A DNA stretch of 64,000 bases from Lophius americanus (Eukaryota; Chordata; Actinopteri; Lophiiformes; Lophiidae). Shown here piece after piece: positions 1-12,500 of this stretch (its first letter is position 1; each line of letters opens with the position of its first letter). The stretch is from NCBI GenBank assembly GCA_037951165.1, contig JBBDHG010000004.1, positions 496,001-560,000 of the forward strand, given 5' to 3'. Position numbers and translations under genes: made by a program. The notes beneath the pieces were generated by a model. That model was not told the origin of the DNA, made no database searches, and saw nothing but the letters and a program-made list of their open reading frames with translations.

Positions 1-636
1 TCTGGACCTCGTGGTTTTTGAAGGCGCTTACCTCATCCTTGGCAAATATTTAATTTCATGATAAATCCCAAAAGCAAATGTTGCATTTAGGCTAGTGCAA
101 GAAGGGGAAAAACAATGTGACAGGTTGCTTCCTACTTAATCTACTTATGAGTATTTTATGTAAATCCTGTGTCGTGTCTCTGTTGTTCACACCTGTTTTC
201 AGTCATTAGGGCTACATACAGCTCTTATCAACACCACTTTCATTTTCTGAGATTTTATTCTTCTTTTCTGTCTTGCTTTAAAGGGTTAGTACCTCTCCAA
301 TGGTCATGCTAATGCAGATTTGATTGTTTTATCCAGGTGCCAATTTCATGAACCCTCAATTCATTTTGCCTCATACTTTAAGATTGGTTTTGTTTATCAC
401 ATTTAACCAAACTGTTTTATATTTCTTTATAACAATTTCTTATCACACGCAGCATTTTGTTAGTCACTTCTCCTTTTCTTTACAGCATTATTACTTTCTG
501 ACCTGAAAAAAACCCTACTTTTTGGGCTGAAAATATGGATTTTAGTTAGATTTTTTTGTTTTTTATCCACGTGCCAATTTCATGAACCCTCACAAATTAC
601 ATTTACTCAGTGTATTAATAATATCAGTGGAAAGTC
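1..636. other. Intergenic, no gene seen
   Basis: This AT-rich stretch has no convincing exon or transposon protein match. A 31-base direct repeat with one mismatch lies at 328-358 and 562-592. It ends in CATGAACCCTCA and suggests an old local duplication with a spacing of 234 bases. Confidence 0.6.
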
Positions 637-1090
637 AGGGATATTGTGGAATCGTCTTTGCCACGTCTGCCGCGGATCATTCATGTTGACATAAGAACAC
701 AAAAATCATTTCATGGATTATTTTCAAATTTTATACCTACATAGACCTTAGTGCGAGGTAGAAGTGGATTGATTTTGAGAAAAAGTCAGTTGTATATTTT
801 TCAACAGCAGGGGCTTTATCTCTAAATATTGTCATTTCATAATTTCTCAACCATTGGTCCAATTTGGTCCCGATATGGTGCATTTGAATAGATTTAAGGA
901 GATATACCGTGTATATATTGTGCTTTACTTTAATTGTTCATATTTTTTTTTACTATTGGAAGCTATTTTCCATGAAAAAAAAAGTTTTCTGTACATATCT
1001 CAAAGAATGTTTCTTGGATCAGTTTCAAACTTTATACCCACAAAGACCTTAATACAAGGAAGACCTGGATTGAAGTTTTTGTACATATTA
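637..1090 (+). repeat. Unclassified interspersed repeat, copy 1 with partial second monomer
   Basis: This block reads colinearly with the reverse complement of about 15640-15995. Shared anchors in order are GATATTGTGGAATC, TTTCATGGAT, a CATAGACCTTA/CAAAGACCTTA box, GTGGATTGATT/CTGGATTGATT, AACCATTGGT/AACCAATGGT and GTTCATATTT. The central box recurs at 1020-1080, about 304 bases after its first occurrence (717-780). The unit therefore seems to be tandemly arranged inside this copy. No coding potential or terminal inverted repeat is obvious. The family is not recognised. Confidence 0.6.
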
Positions 1091-1199
1091 ATCAACGTAA
1101 GTTGATCTATCTTGTATCATTTTACAAATATTTTAATTGAATTAATCGAATTTAACTCTTTGGGGAGTACATTCACATTTCATTTTTATGGGTTCCATC

Positions 1200-1860
1200 A
1201 GGGGGATTGCTTGTACAATGCCGGGGATTGGGGACTTTTCTGGGACAAGCCCTTGCTGTTGGGGACAACTGCATATGTCTAGTTAGGCTTACAGTTGTTA
1301 TTACACATATTAGTGAGCCTGTTGATGCTGATGAAAATTACCCTCAGTGGTTCCACAAATATCTTGCAGATCGAGCTCAGACTTTTGTGTCCAATGATTC
1401 CAAGTCAAACCCTCTTACTAAGTGTTTTAGGTGTACCACAGGGATCCATCCTGGATACGCTTTGTTTACTCTATACATAAATAATCACATAATTTTCTAA
1501 CTCTCCAAACACTAAAATGTTTATTCTATTTTTGGCTTTTTAATTTGTTTTTGTGTAAGATTCTATTTTATACGATACTAATTTCTCTCTCAATCTGGAC
1601 ATTGCAAACCTACAATGTGCTTTTGACAAATTCCAGATCTCTCTAATGGACCATACGCTTGTTTTAAATTGTGGTAAAACTAAATGATATGATATTCTCC
1701 AGATGACCAAAATTTGTTGAGCCAACTCAGTGTTGGTACATGTACTAATGCATGTCATGTCAAATATAATGTTTGTATGTATGTTTTAGCACTTTGAGAT
1801 TTGATCCAAATGTATAGTGGGTTATAAATTAAATGTATTATTATTATTTTTATTAATGTC
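1200..1860 (+). mobile_element. L2-like LINE remnant (RT fragment and 3' tail)
   Basis: Frame-broken translations give typical fish non-LTR reverse transcriptase pieces. WFHKYLADRAQ is followed in another frame by GVPQGSIL, then LFTLYIN, then LQCAFDKFQISL near 1605-1645 and VLNCGKTK near 1660-1680. The fragment ends with CACTTTGAGATTTGATCC and an ATT-rich tail at about 1838-1858. It is 5' truncated and has frameshifts and stops. Non-functional relic; the clade is inferred. Confidence 0.8.
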
Positions 1861-3470
1861 AACATGTGGGTCAATTAAGCTTATCAGAGTGGACACCCTA
1901 CTTTAATTTTGATCAGGCAGGCATCTGCCTGCAGACAGAGATCCTCACTCAAATAAAGTGATCCTATTCTATTTATAGACACGGTTTTTAAGGATAAAAT
2001 AAAGTCCAGCAAAGAGGGAGAGATATTGTAACATTTAACTTTAGACCCAGAAACCCTGGTTCCAGTTTTTCCCCATAAACCAACTCAACAGCATCTTCAA
2101 TTAAACCTCATATACCTCTTCAAACTCTTTTCCTGCTCTTTATACTTAAACCCAAAACATAGCAAATATGAGATATTTCGTACTTTGGAAATCTCCTACT
2201 CTGTGCTTAACTTTTTGTGCAAAATTGGTGTGAGAGGCCATTTAACATCACCCCCCACATGGGTGGTCTATCACACATTAACTTCTATTGACTTCATTCT
2301 GAGAAGTTGCTGGCAGCTCCATGGAGGACTGGGGTCAACCTCCTATTTATGCAAGAGACAAATCATCAAACAAACCCCGTCTGACAGCTGCTGTCCTGGA
2401 TACCCTGTTAAAACTTTAAACACTGATTAATAAATATAGGTAGGAATGCAGGTCAGTGCTGTAGGGTGGACACGATTAACCTCCACAGCATAAGCTCCAC
2501 TCTATCTTTCCTAGCTTGTTGGTATTTTTCATTAGCGAAACCATCCATCATGCTTCAAAGTCCAACAGGGTTCATGCAGTTTTTTGTAGTTTTTATACTC
2601 TAAAATATCTGATTTGATCCATTTAAAAAAAAATCCCAAGCATGCTAAAACAAAAGACTCTTGAACTTTTTTTCCATCATTGATTTAGATGACGGTTATT
2701 GTCAATGAAACACCTGATTTTGTTGAAAATCAACTACTTTAAAGATTATATTTGTACTCAAGCACATCCCAAAAATTAAAAAAAACTTTTTAAGTTTAAA
2801 TGATGCATTTTCCAAACCCCAAAACTATCTATGATAATTATATGGATACTTCCTTGATTAAAAGGTTGCATTTTGACCAGTGATGTGATCATCTCATGCA
2901 AAGACAATCAAATTCCTGGTAGAAAAGGTTCAAAGCTGCAACACACACAAACACCTGCTCCTCTTGTCCATGACACCAAAAATCATTTAATGATGGAAAG
3001 CCCCTCACATATTAGAACAGCCACAAGATGAAGAAACAGTCAGTGTCCTCATCTGTTTGTACAGCTGTGGGTTCTTTTCATTCAACTCTGACTTTTGGCC
3101 TTAACCATCACCCTATCATCACTTTGAGGCCTCTTTAACAGGGGATCACACTATATAACTGGTCATGTCTTCCTTTTTGTCGCAAACATATTATATGGTT
3201 GTTCAGTGGAAATACACTGTTTATTAAAGATGTGATCCCCTTAATCATAATGGAAATTGATCAAACTTACTACATAAAGTGATACAAGCTGCAAATACTT
3301 TGACGGCCAAATATCACCTGTAATCAGAAATCTATTTAATTAGTATGAAAGCCAGCTGAAATGTTTACCATGTGTTACTTGTATTTATTTAAACAACCTT
3401 CACATTATTTCCATTGCGTCAGGATAGGAGCTTGTTTTATGATTTTTTTATTAGTCAATAAATGGAAAAC
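1861..3470. other. Intergenic, nothing recognised
   Basis: AT-rich sequence with only short open frames and no family match. The 81-codon open frame at 2185-2430 has no recognisable domain and no splice-site context. Confidence 0.5.
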
Positions 3471-4052
3471 TACGGTGGCTGACACACTGTAACCATCAAT
3501 TTGACATATGCATGCTGAAAATAAAGAAAATATCTTCTTTAATTTCAACAACAAATAAAGTTAATGCCGAGTCTAACATGCACCGTACCCAAACCTACAG
3601 TTAACAAGGAGTATTGTACTTGCTGAAAACTCTTAACCAACCATTTTAGTACCATTACTTGGGACATTCTGAAGCTCTGGGTACAGAGCATGTAAGTCGC
3701 ATAACTGCATGACCCGGAAGATAAGCAAAGCTATCGCGGCTACTCAAAATATCATGACACATTTGTGTGTTATATCTGTTTTATTCACCAAATGAGGCAA
3801 TAAAAAAGTGCATCCGGGGATGATTCACGTTAAAGTGTCCTTTTGAAACACTTCCGTTGTCTTGTGGCTTTTGCAGGTCGTTTTTCTTGTGTTGTGTTTT
3901 AGCTTTTGAAAATCTTTTTTCCTTAATGTGTTGTGTTGTGGCTTTTGCAGCATGTGTGTGTTGTAAAAATTGATGATGTTTTTCTTAATTTACAGCATGC
4001 GCATGTTCTCAAATTACTGTTTGCATTGTGTTTGCCCCTGTCGGCCACCGTA
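3471..4052. mobile_element. Non-autonomous inverted-repeat element (MITE), 582 bp
   Basis: The ends are TACGGTGGCTGACA (3471-3484) and the inverse of TACGGTGGCCGACA (ending 4052), matching at 13 of 14 bases. A candidate 6-base target duplication GAAAAC flanks both sides (3465-3470 and 4053-4058). The interior has repeated GTGTTGTGGCTTTTGCAG-type motifs and no open frame. The superfamily is not assigned. Confidence 0.75.
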
Positions 4053-4639
4053 GAAAACAGCTACAATGTATTGAATAAAAAATATATATTTTGAAGAATA
4101 TTTGGAATGTTGGTCAGCTACAAACATTCCAATGGCCAAATTTGATTTATATTGAATCCACGGTTAACTTAAATTAAACCTTGTAGCAATAAGACTCTTT
4201 ACTGGCACGCACTCTTATCATAGTATCTTCTAAGGTCCAAATATATTCATGAAAAGTTCCATAGAGAAGTATTGAAGCATGTCCTTGTTTCTTCTAATTT
4301 CATGAGCATAGATCTTTGAAATAAAATAAACAAAAGCTGAGTGAATAAAAAATGTGAGTTTTAAAGGATAACCATGTATACTGAATCAACTGGAGCTATG
4401 TGAAAAGGTATTCACGCTCTTAGAAACTCCCAAACTGTATGAATAATTGGTTGCAAACAACAAACAAAATCTGGTTTACAACAGCCCTGCTCAATCAAAC
4501 GTTTGTTGGCTTGTGGGACTCACCAGTAGCGCACTATGCCAAAAGCAAAATAAATGAAAGATGAGGAGTATGTTGATTTAAATCTATCATTCTGAGAAGG
4601 ATTTGTCTATTTTCTAAGTCTGGGAAACCACAAAGTGAC

Positions 4640-5060
4640 ACATTATCCATAAATGGAGAACACTCGGATCAATGATGAACCCTACCAGAAGAAACCAAAC
4701 TTCTCCCAAAGCGCTGGTAAGGCTGATTCAATGAGTAAAAGAAGATTACAACTGTCTTCTCTCCCTCTTCAGCAAAGGTCGGTGTTCGTGACTCACGATG
4801 GATGGGAAAGCTGTGACGCCACGGCCACTGCTAACCCAGAAGAACATTGATGCTTGTCTGAATTTTGCCACAACACAAATTGATGACGCTCAGAGCTTTT
4901 TGGAGAATATTCTAGGGACTGATGAATCGAACTATGAACCGTTTCGAAGACAAGGGCTTTGTTTCTTCTCCATGATTAAGGGAAACATGATTTCTGCCAG
5001 TCATCGAGATAAAGTTAAAGTCGAACTAGGTCATGTAACAAGACAATAAACCAAGAATGC
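4640..5060 (+). mobile_element. Tc1/mariner transposase remnant
   Basis: Two overlapping frames give transposase-like sequence. PLLTQKNIDACLNFA and the later FLENILGTDES correspond to the middle of fish Tc1 transposases (PLL-KKN-x-ARL-x-FA ... DFW-x-VLW-x-DET). It has frameshifts, lacks both ends and the DDE C-terminal half, and cannot be active. Confidence 0.75.
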
Positions 5061-5150
5061 TGCTCCCTCTGCATTCTCTTAAATGCAGGGAAATAATTTC
5101 ACTATGTTGTTCTTTGTATGGCTGTATGTGATCAATAACAAATACATTAT
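5055..5150 (+). repeat. SINE 3' end fragment
   Basis: TTAAATGCAGGGAAATAATTT followed by CACTATGTTGT and TGGCTGTATGTG parallels the 3' part of the SINE at 53580-53755 (TCAAATGCAGAGAAATGATTT, CACTATGCTGT, TGACTGTATGTG). Confidence 0.6.
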
Positions 5151-6580
5151 TTATATTTAATGACTGATCTCGTTAATCAAAGTATTTTGTTTGCAGTTGC
5201 TGCCACCTGAACATGACAACCAGCTCATAAGTTTCCGGAGCAAGCACCTTTTCACACTGGTGAATGGGGTATAACATAATCTTTTCTGTAATTGGATACA
5301 TTTATACTTTGTTTACTCAGGTCACATGTGTTTAATCTAAAAATTAGTCTAAAGATCTGACACACTGCAGTATGAAATACACAAGAAGTAGAAGAAATTT
5401 GTATAGTTGATACTTTTCCACAGTACAGTTCTTTCCTCATAGAGCTTTAGTCATCGGTTACATTTCTAAAGCGACGTAAGGGTTTCGATGCAAGCCTATA
5501 TTAGAATCCATTGAACAATAATGTATGAAGTTTCCAAACAAGCCTGAGTAGCATCATCTATATACGAATATCGGCATACAAAAAACCAATCATTGTAAGA
5601 ATGCTGAGTGGTTTTTCCTTTGAAATATATTCCGTTGACAGTTAATACTCAGTTTTGTGACAGATTTTCCGTTTTGAATATATTTTTGAAGTATTTTTTT
5701 TCATATGGATTTGCATCACACATCAAAACCATGCCTGTTAAGTACATTTAACCAATGAATTCAAAAAGAAAATTATCAAGCCCAGTCTCCCTTTGTTTTG
5801 GTGGTTATATTTCAACATCAGCATATTTTCTTGGCAGTATATAAAAAAAATGATACAATAACTACAGCTAAATGTCAGTCTCTCCAAGCAATCTCTGTAC
5901 AGTTTAGGTCTAACTTTTGAGATGTACCAACTTTCTCTCCTGTATCAAAAGGTGAAATGCAAAAACAATGAACTTGTCTCAAATAAGCCAATAGAAATTT
6001 AAGTTTAAAAATGCTCAAATCAAGTGCAACAAGTGCCACAGATGTCTGAAACATTCTCTCCTCGCATTACCTTCCAAATAATTACAATTGATCAACAATG
6101 ATGGTGGGTCTAGAAAATAAACTCTTGACATTTAATGTCCTTTCCGAGAGGTAAAGATATATTTGTACAAGTCCTCAGTGCCTCATCAATCGGTGATCCT
6201 TCTTTTATTTGAATATGAGTGATATCATAGATATTCTATCCTGATGCGTTTCAGTGTTCAGAACAAAAGAAAGGCTGCATCAGAAAAGAATAAATCACAT
6301 TAAAAAAAGAGAGTGCTGGCTTCCGTAACACCTTACTGGCCAATCATAGGGCACTACAAAGGGATTACACTGTCAATGGATAGGTCAGTATTCCGACTAA
6401 TGGAGTGGTGGAGAGAGTAGTCCATCCGGCATGAGTGTTCTTGGCAAAAACGGGGAGCCTAATTCCAGGAGAACAGAAGGTTATGGGATCAAGTCAAGTA
6501 ACATCGTCCCAGACCATTGATGAAATTGGGAGGTCTATCAGAGAGATAGTGACTAGCAAAAGTGATTGAGTCTGACAAGG
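5151..6580. other. Downstream flank and probable 3' UTR of ubxn7
   Basis: No protein-coding exon was recognised. The part next to 6580 should contain the ubxn7 3' UTR on the minus strand. A minus-strand AATAAA (TTTATT at 6204-6209) is one candidate polyadenylation signal, which cannot be proven from sequence alone. Confidence 0.45.
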
Positions 6581-9500
6581 CTAGTTCCTCTCCTGCACAA
6601 ATACAGTCTCCTGTGGACAAAGCCCCGCCTCCTGCAGCGTGATGTCATAATCCAAGTGGGTGAGCTTTCTTCTGGGAAAGTTGGTGACGAGTTCGAAGCG
6701 TTCATTAGGGTAACCCTTGGACTGGACATGTCTAACCAGGGCCTTGAAGAGAGAGGATGAGACAGTATTCATGCGATGCGATTTTACTTGAAAACATTGT
6801 CATTTTGGGAAACACATTGTTAGACATACTTTCCCAGATTTAGATGGGTGGGTTAATATGAAGCTTAGCATAAAGACTGGATTTTGGATCACATCTATTC
6901 ATTAGTATCAAAACAGATAAACATGGTTCCCAAACCCCTTCCTTTAAATTCAAGTTGTTATGGTGAGTTCTCACCAAAAGTTTTGCATTAGATGACAAGG
7001 AAATTTGCTCTCTCTGTCCATCTGGGTAACGGAGCATCAACCTAGCTTTGGGACCTGAGATGATAGAGAACAAAAACACAAGGTATTAGTTATCTGTCAG
7101 AAGTGATGCCGTTGTTGTTCTTTTTAACCAAACTAAAAACGACTTTGACCTTAAATTTTTCGCCCCTTTGGTCAATTGATATATTACAATGGAGAATGCA
7201 GGTGGCTTTTAGTCATTTTGCAGAGTGCCAGACAAGTGATGTGTAGCACAAACAGCATAAATTAATGGCGACTTCCTAGCTATACTCAAATACCAATACT
7301 GTGAATATACAGCAGTTGATCAATGCAGAAAATGAAAAGTGGAAATGATGGGGTTTCTAGCACACCGATTGACACCGATTCTTGAAGTTCAACTTCCGGC
7401 TGGGGGGTTTCTGATATATTTAACTATCCAAACCTGATATCAGACAGATATAAATCTGTACAAACAAGCATCAACTATACATCTCAAACTATCTATCTTT
7501 GACTTTATATCATTAACCCCTCAGAACACTGAATATTGACAAGAGTATACAGATTACAGTTTTGGGAAAGCCTTCAGTAAATGAAAAGGTAAACACAATA
7601 ATGTAAGTGAGGGGAAGGTTTACAGTTAAAATTTCTTGGCAAGAAATGTTAGCAACATAGGAAGACTACTCAGCCCCATTTATAGCCTCTACAATGTAGT
7701 GTTCATGAAACATCCTCTTGGCTGGCCCAACACAGTACTTTAGAGGCATTCATTATATCCCAGCAACTGCTGTAGCTCAAACCCATAGTTCCTTTGTTGA
7801 ATAGCTATGCTGTTATCTCTAAAATTTCTTAAATTTGCACTTAAGCCCAAAAGCAGTCCCAGTTCGATATTGTGTTCCATTACAGGTATGCTCCAACTGT
7901 CAACTAGTGCTCCCAAATGTTTTTGCACAAGCTGATCCATATACATTTCAAACATATTTTCATATGAAATAATCTTAATATCTGATTTTGATTCTTGTTT
8001 TAACATCTTTTCTGTTTTGTTGTACCTGTTAAGCATCTTTGAGTACTTATGAAAAGCACTCTATAAATAAAATGTATTATTATTATCAAAAGAGTCTCGA
8101 TATAGGCTTGAGACCCAAAGAAAATACCCCCACTAACACCCTCATCATAAGTGTTTCAGGTTTAGACTCAGGCTTTGACGTACCATTATCATTGACAGAG
8201 TCTACGTCGCAGGTCTGGGTTGTGCTGGTCTTTGAACTTCCAGGACTTTCAGCCGCTGGGGTACAGTGGTTACCTCCAGAATCTGCTATGGGCCGAGAAA
8301 GATGAGGACCAGAAGAGGGGACTTCCAGGTGGTTTCTTTTGCTCTCCTCTTTTTTGTGGCTGTGGTTATTCTCTTTGTGTGGAGATTTTCTGTGGGAGGA
8401 AGTGGAACTATCACGATGTAGACGCTGCTGTGCTGCACTGGTCGTAGGGAGAGGGGAGTGTTTGCTGATGGAACATTTCTCCTCCTGAGGTACTGGTATT
8501 TCACTGTCTGAGCCATCAACTGAAATTGGACCCTCGCTGTCAGAGAAAGGCTCTGCATCAGATTCCTCTTCTGATCGGGGGGAATCAGGGACTTCAGGGG
8601 CATTTGAGGACTCGTAGTGGGTCTCCTGTAGTGAGGCTCGGATCGCTGCCTCCAGCTGACTGTCTTCACTGGCATCAATCAGACTCTCCTAGAAAAGAAA
8701 AGAAAGTGCAGCTGTAGACAACACAGGCAGGGGCCGGGGGAAAAAACAATACATAATATATGCTAGAACTTCATGCAGAGTATACAAAAGTATGATTTTC
8801 TTGTAAAATCAAATAAGTGCTTAAAAAGTATCTTGACTTTTAATCCTGTGAATGGTGACCTATAGTGCTTTCATAGGCTAGCATGCACGTTTTGAAAAAC
8901 AACAATCAGTTAATTTGTAAGGCAACAACAAAAAGGATATATATAAATCACGGTGTCAAAATAAATCTATTTCTCTCTCGTCACTCGCTTTGAGCAGTGA
9001 GAGAGGAAATTCCAGGATAGCCACACAAAGAGAAAAAAAAGAGATTACTCATAAGAGTTTCACCCACAGAGCGAGCTCGTTTGGCAGGTGGTGCTTGGCT
9101 GGATGGACCGTCCAGCTGTCCGTGCTCTGCCAGAAAGCCAGTAGCCTGCTCCAGGAACGATGCCACATCTAGCTGGTTCCATTCCACCATCTTTTGACCT
9201 ACAGTGAAGACAAAGCATTCAACCATTCATCAGTGGTGGAACCATGGATAGCACCACCTGCTCAATAGGATCATCAACCAGTCACGAAATCACTAAAACA
9301 ACTATGGATGTATCATGGTTATGTCCACGGATAGATCCACCAATCACCTGATAAGTGGAAGCACACCCCTGAACAACAGCAGCTCAAATGTGTTAGAGCA
9401 GCAATAAAAGCAGTCACCACTAGATGTCAGAAACTTATAAGTATAACACCACAAGAGCAAAAACCACCATCCACAAAATACTATAGCACAGAAATCTCAC

Positions 9501-12500
9501 CTGTGAGCATCAGGCACTGAGCTAATCAGCTACCCCAAGGCTCTTGCTAACTAGCTCAATGCTGCTTGGGTTCTCAACCTATACCAGATAAATGCTGGTT
9601 CAGTAAGTTTGTATAGAATACCACTGGTAAGATATCTGCTGACTGACATAATTTATTTACAGGTAATACGGTTACATATTTGCAGTTCCCCTTTATTTTC
9701 ATCTTCAATTAACGAAAAACCTCTTGGTTGCTAGTATTGATCAAATCACTTTATCATGTTCGAGAACAGTTTTTTAAGTTCACCATTGGCATGGTATCTT
9801 AAAAGACTTGATTCCTTCCTGCTTTCTTGTACTTCTAAATTAATGCATGCCAGGACGATATGTTGTGCTCTCTCAAAATAACTCTAACAACTAAATATAA
9901 GAAATTAAGTGTCACTGGAGATCAAGCCCCAGTACTGTGGATACTGCTAGGATTGGAAGTTTCCACTCACCTGTGCGGGGATCGAGGATAGAAATATAGG
10001 GGAACTTGTTCAGTTTATAGAACTGGATGTATCTTTGTCCCTCTTCACTGTCATGATACACCTATATTGAGAAAATGCAGAGTAAAATACAGATACAGAT
10101 AGAGATTTACATTAGACTAAATAACCCTAAATAAAGTTTGATATTTAAGAAAATTAGCGCTACAAGGCTTGGACTTAAGGTGAGTGGGATTTCAGATGTT
10201 GATTGCAAACCATACAAGAAAGATGTGGTACAGCAAAATTATATTTTCGGTAAATTTTTCTCTCTCACAGTCATGAACTATTTTATCTGCCATTTATGTT
10301 GCTTTAACAGCTATACGTTTTCTATTTTTGTATCACTGGCTATTTACGTTTCTTTGTACCTTGCCATTAAATCAGTTGATCATCTGTATCCTTTCAAAGA
10401 CATCAACAAAAAGTTGCCGAGATGTAAAAGCACTGCAAACTTCATATGAACCTGGATTAGAAACTGCCTACCTGCCAGAATATGAAGTGTTCTCTAATGA
10501 TGGTCTTCACCGCGTCATTACTCCAAACATCCCTGTTCAGGCACTGGCAGGCAAAGTCCTGAACATTTTGAATGTTGATCATTAGCCACTTGTTCTCCAC
10601 TTGTCCACAATCTTTTGCCTAAAAGCACAATAAATTAAATATCGGATGATTTTAGTAAATTATTGAATAATCTTCAAAGAAAAAGACATACAGTATAAAG
10701 ATTAACTAACCCTTATTGAAGACAAAAACTTAAATCAATAACTGAACATTTGTCTCAATGAAAAACATATGATATATATTCAGAACCAGCTACATCAGTA
10801 TGTGATCAAATGTCGTGGGGGGTATGCATCGTTCCATGCTCAACACTACAGCTCATTTCATTGATAGTTTGATTTAGATCCCCACTCAAAGTTCACACTG
10901 AAGTTTCATGTGAGACACTCCTTACCGTTTCAAAGCTTCCTTTGTGCATGAGCTCTATGGGAGGACGGAAAAGGTCTGCCAAGGTGCTCAGTTTCTTATC
11001 CACTGTGCCACCGTTACGAAGCTCCTGTTCCTGACGAACTAGAAAAGGAGAGTGAAGACACAAATGAAACGGTTGACATAGGACCAAACTGACAATAAAT
11101 GACCTCACACCACTTTGGCTACTGGTTAAAATTTAAGTTTGAGAAGGCTAAAATGCACTCACTTGTTTCTGTTTGGAAGTCTCGGAAACCATCAAATATT
11201 GACCGGGCAGGTCTTCTTCGCTTGGGCACTGCATTTTTACCAGAGACATTAAAAGTCACATTCAACAGATTAGTAAAATTGCAAAGGCAGATGCAAGTAG
11301 CAAAATCAGTTTGAAATTTGGTTGCATAAAAAGGGGTTTAATACCTCCAAACAATGGTTCTGGCTCAACCAATATGTCCTGCTTCTGGGGAATTGGTGCC
11401 CGTACCTCACTGAGACATAAAGCATAATATATAGCATTATTCTAAGATCAATCTCCAGCAGCCCAAAAAGCTGAAACCACAACATTCCCCCAAACTTACT
11501 TAACATCAATTCTAAACTAGGAGAGAAATATAGGAATAATTAGCCTGCATTTTGAATATACGAAAACACAAAATAAGGTCAAAGGGCTTTTAGTACAGTT
11601 TATCTGACCCAAATGTATGAAGAACAAAGTCGGCTTACTCTGAGGGAGGAGCTCTGCTGCTTGAAGCTGCTGAACTGGAGCTGGTGCTGGGCTCCTCTGC
11701 AATCCCGCCTCCATCCAGAAACATAGTCACTGCCATCTCCAGGTTGTTGTTGCATGCTTCCAACATATGTTTTCCTACACTCTCGGTCGCTCCTAAAAGA
11801 GCGTTGGACACAAAATAAAGACTATATAATGCAAACACCATTTGAATTCAGCAATAAGGAAAAGCTGTATATGACTAACATTAATAATCTCTATGTGTAG
11901 GGTTGCAAGATGGCGCAGTGGTTAGCGCTGCTGCCTCACAGCAAGAAGGTACCGGGTTCGAATCCACATCTGCTGGACTTTCTATGCAGAGTTTGCATGT
12001 TCTCTCTGTGTTTGTGTGGGTTCTCTCCGGGTACACTGGCTTCCTCCCACAGTCCAAAAACATTTGATACAGGTGAAAATTGCCTGTGGTTGTATGTGTC
12101 TGCTCTGTGATGAACTGTCAACTTGTCCAGGGTGTACCCCTCCTCTCGCCCGATGTTAGCTGGGATAGGCTCCAGCTCCAGTTGACCATGCTTTGATTGA
12201 GGCCTGACCATTTATTTATTTTGATTACACAAATTTCAGAGAGCTACTAGTTTGATCAATTCACTGAAGCCGAAGCAGCCAGTTGTCAAAGTGATGATCC
12301 TGTTTAATATTGTTTTCGTGAAGCTACATCCTCATATAGTCAACTATTTCAAACGCAGAATGAAACTTTCCAATTACGGTGGCAAGTGAAGTGCGACAAC
12401 AATCCAACTTCACCATTCATAAAAATAGATTACCATATCTATAAAAAGCGTGTTTGCAAATAGATTGCAACACTTAACAGAAATTAATGAAAGCAAAACA

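Noticed and set aside
8286..8678. 130-codon minus-strand open frame inside ubxn7
   Set aside because: It is an alternative frame of ubxn7 exon 9. The correct frame continues DASEDSQLEAAIRASLQET and joins both neighbouring exons in phase.
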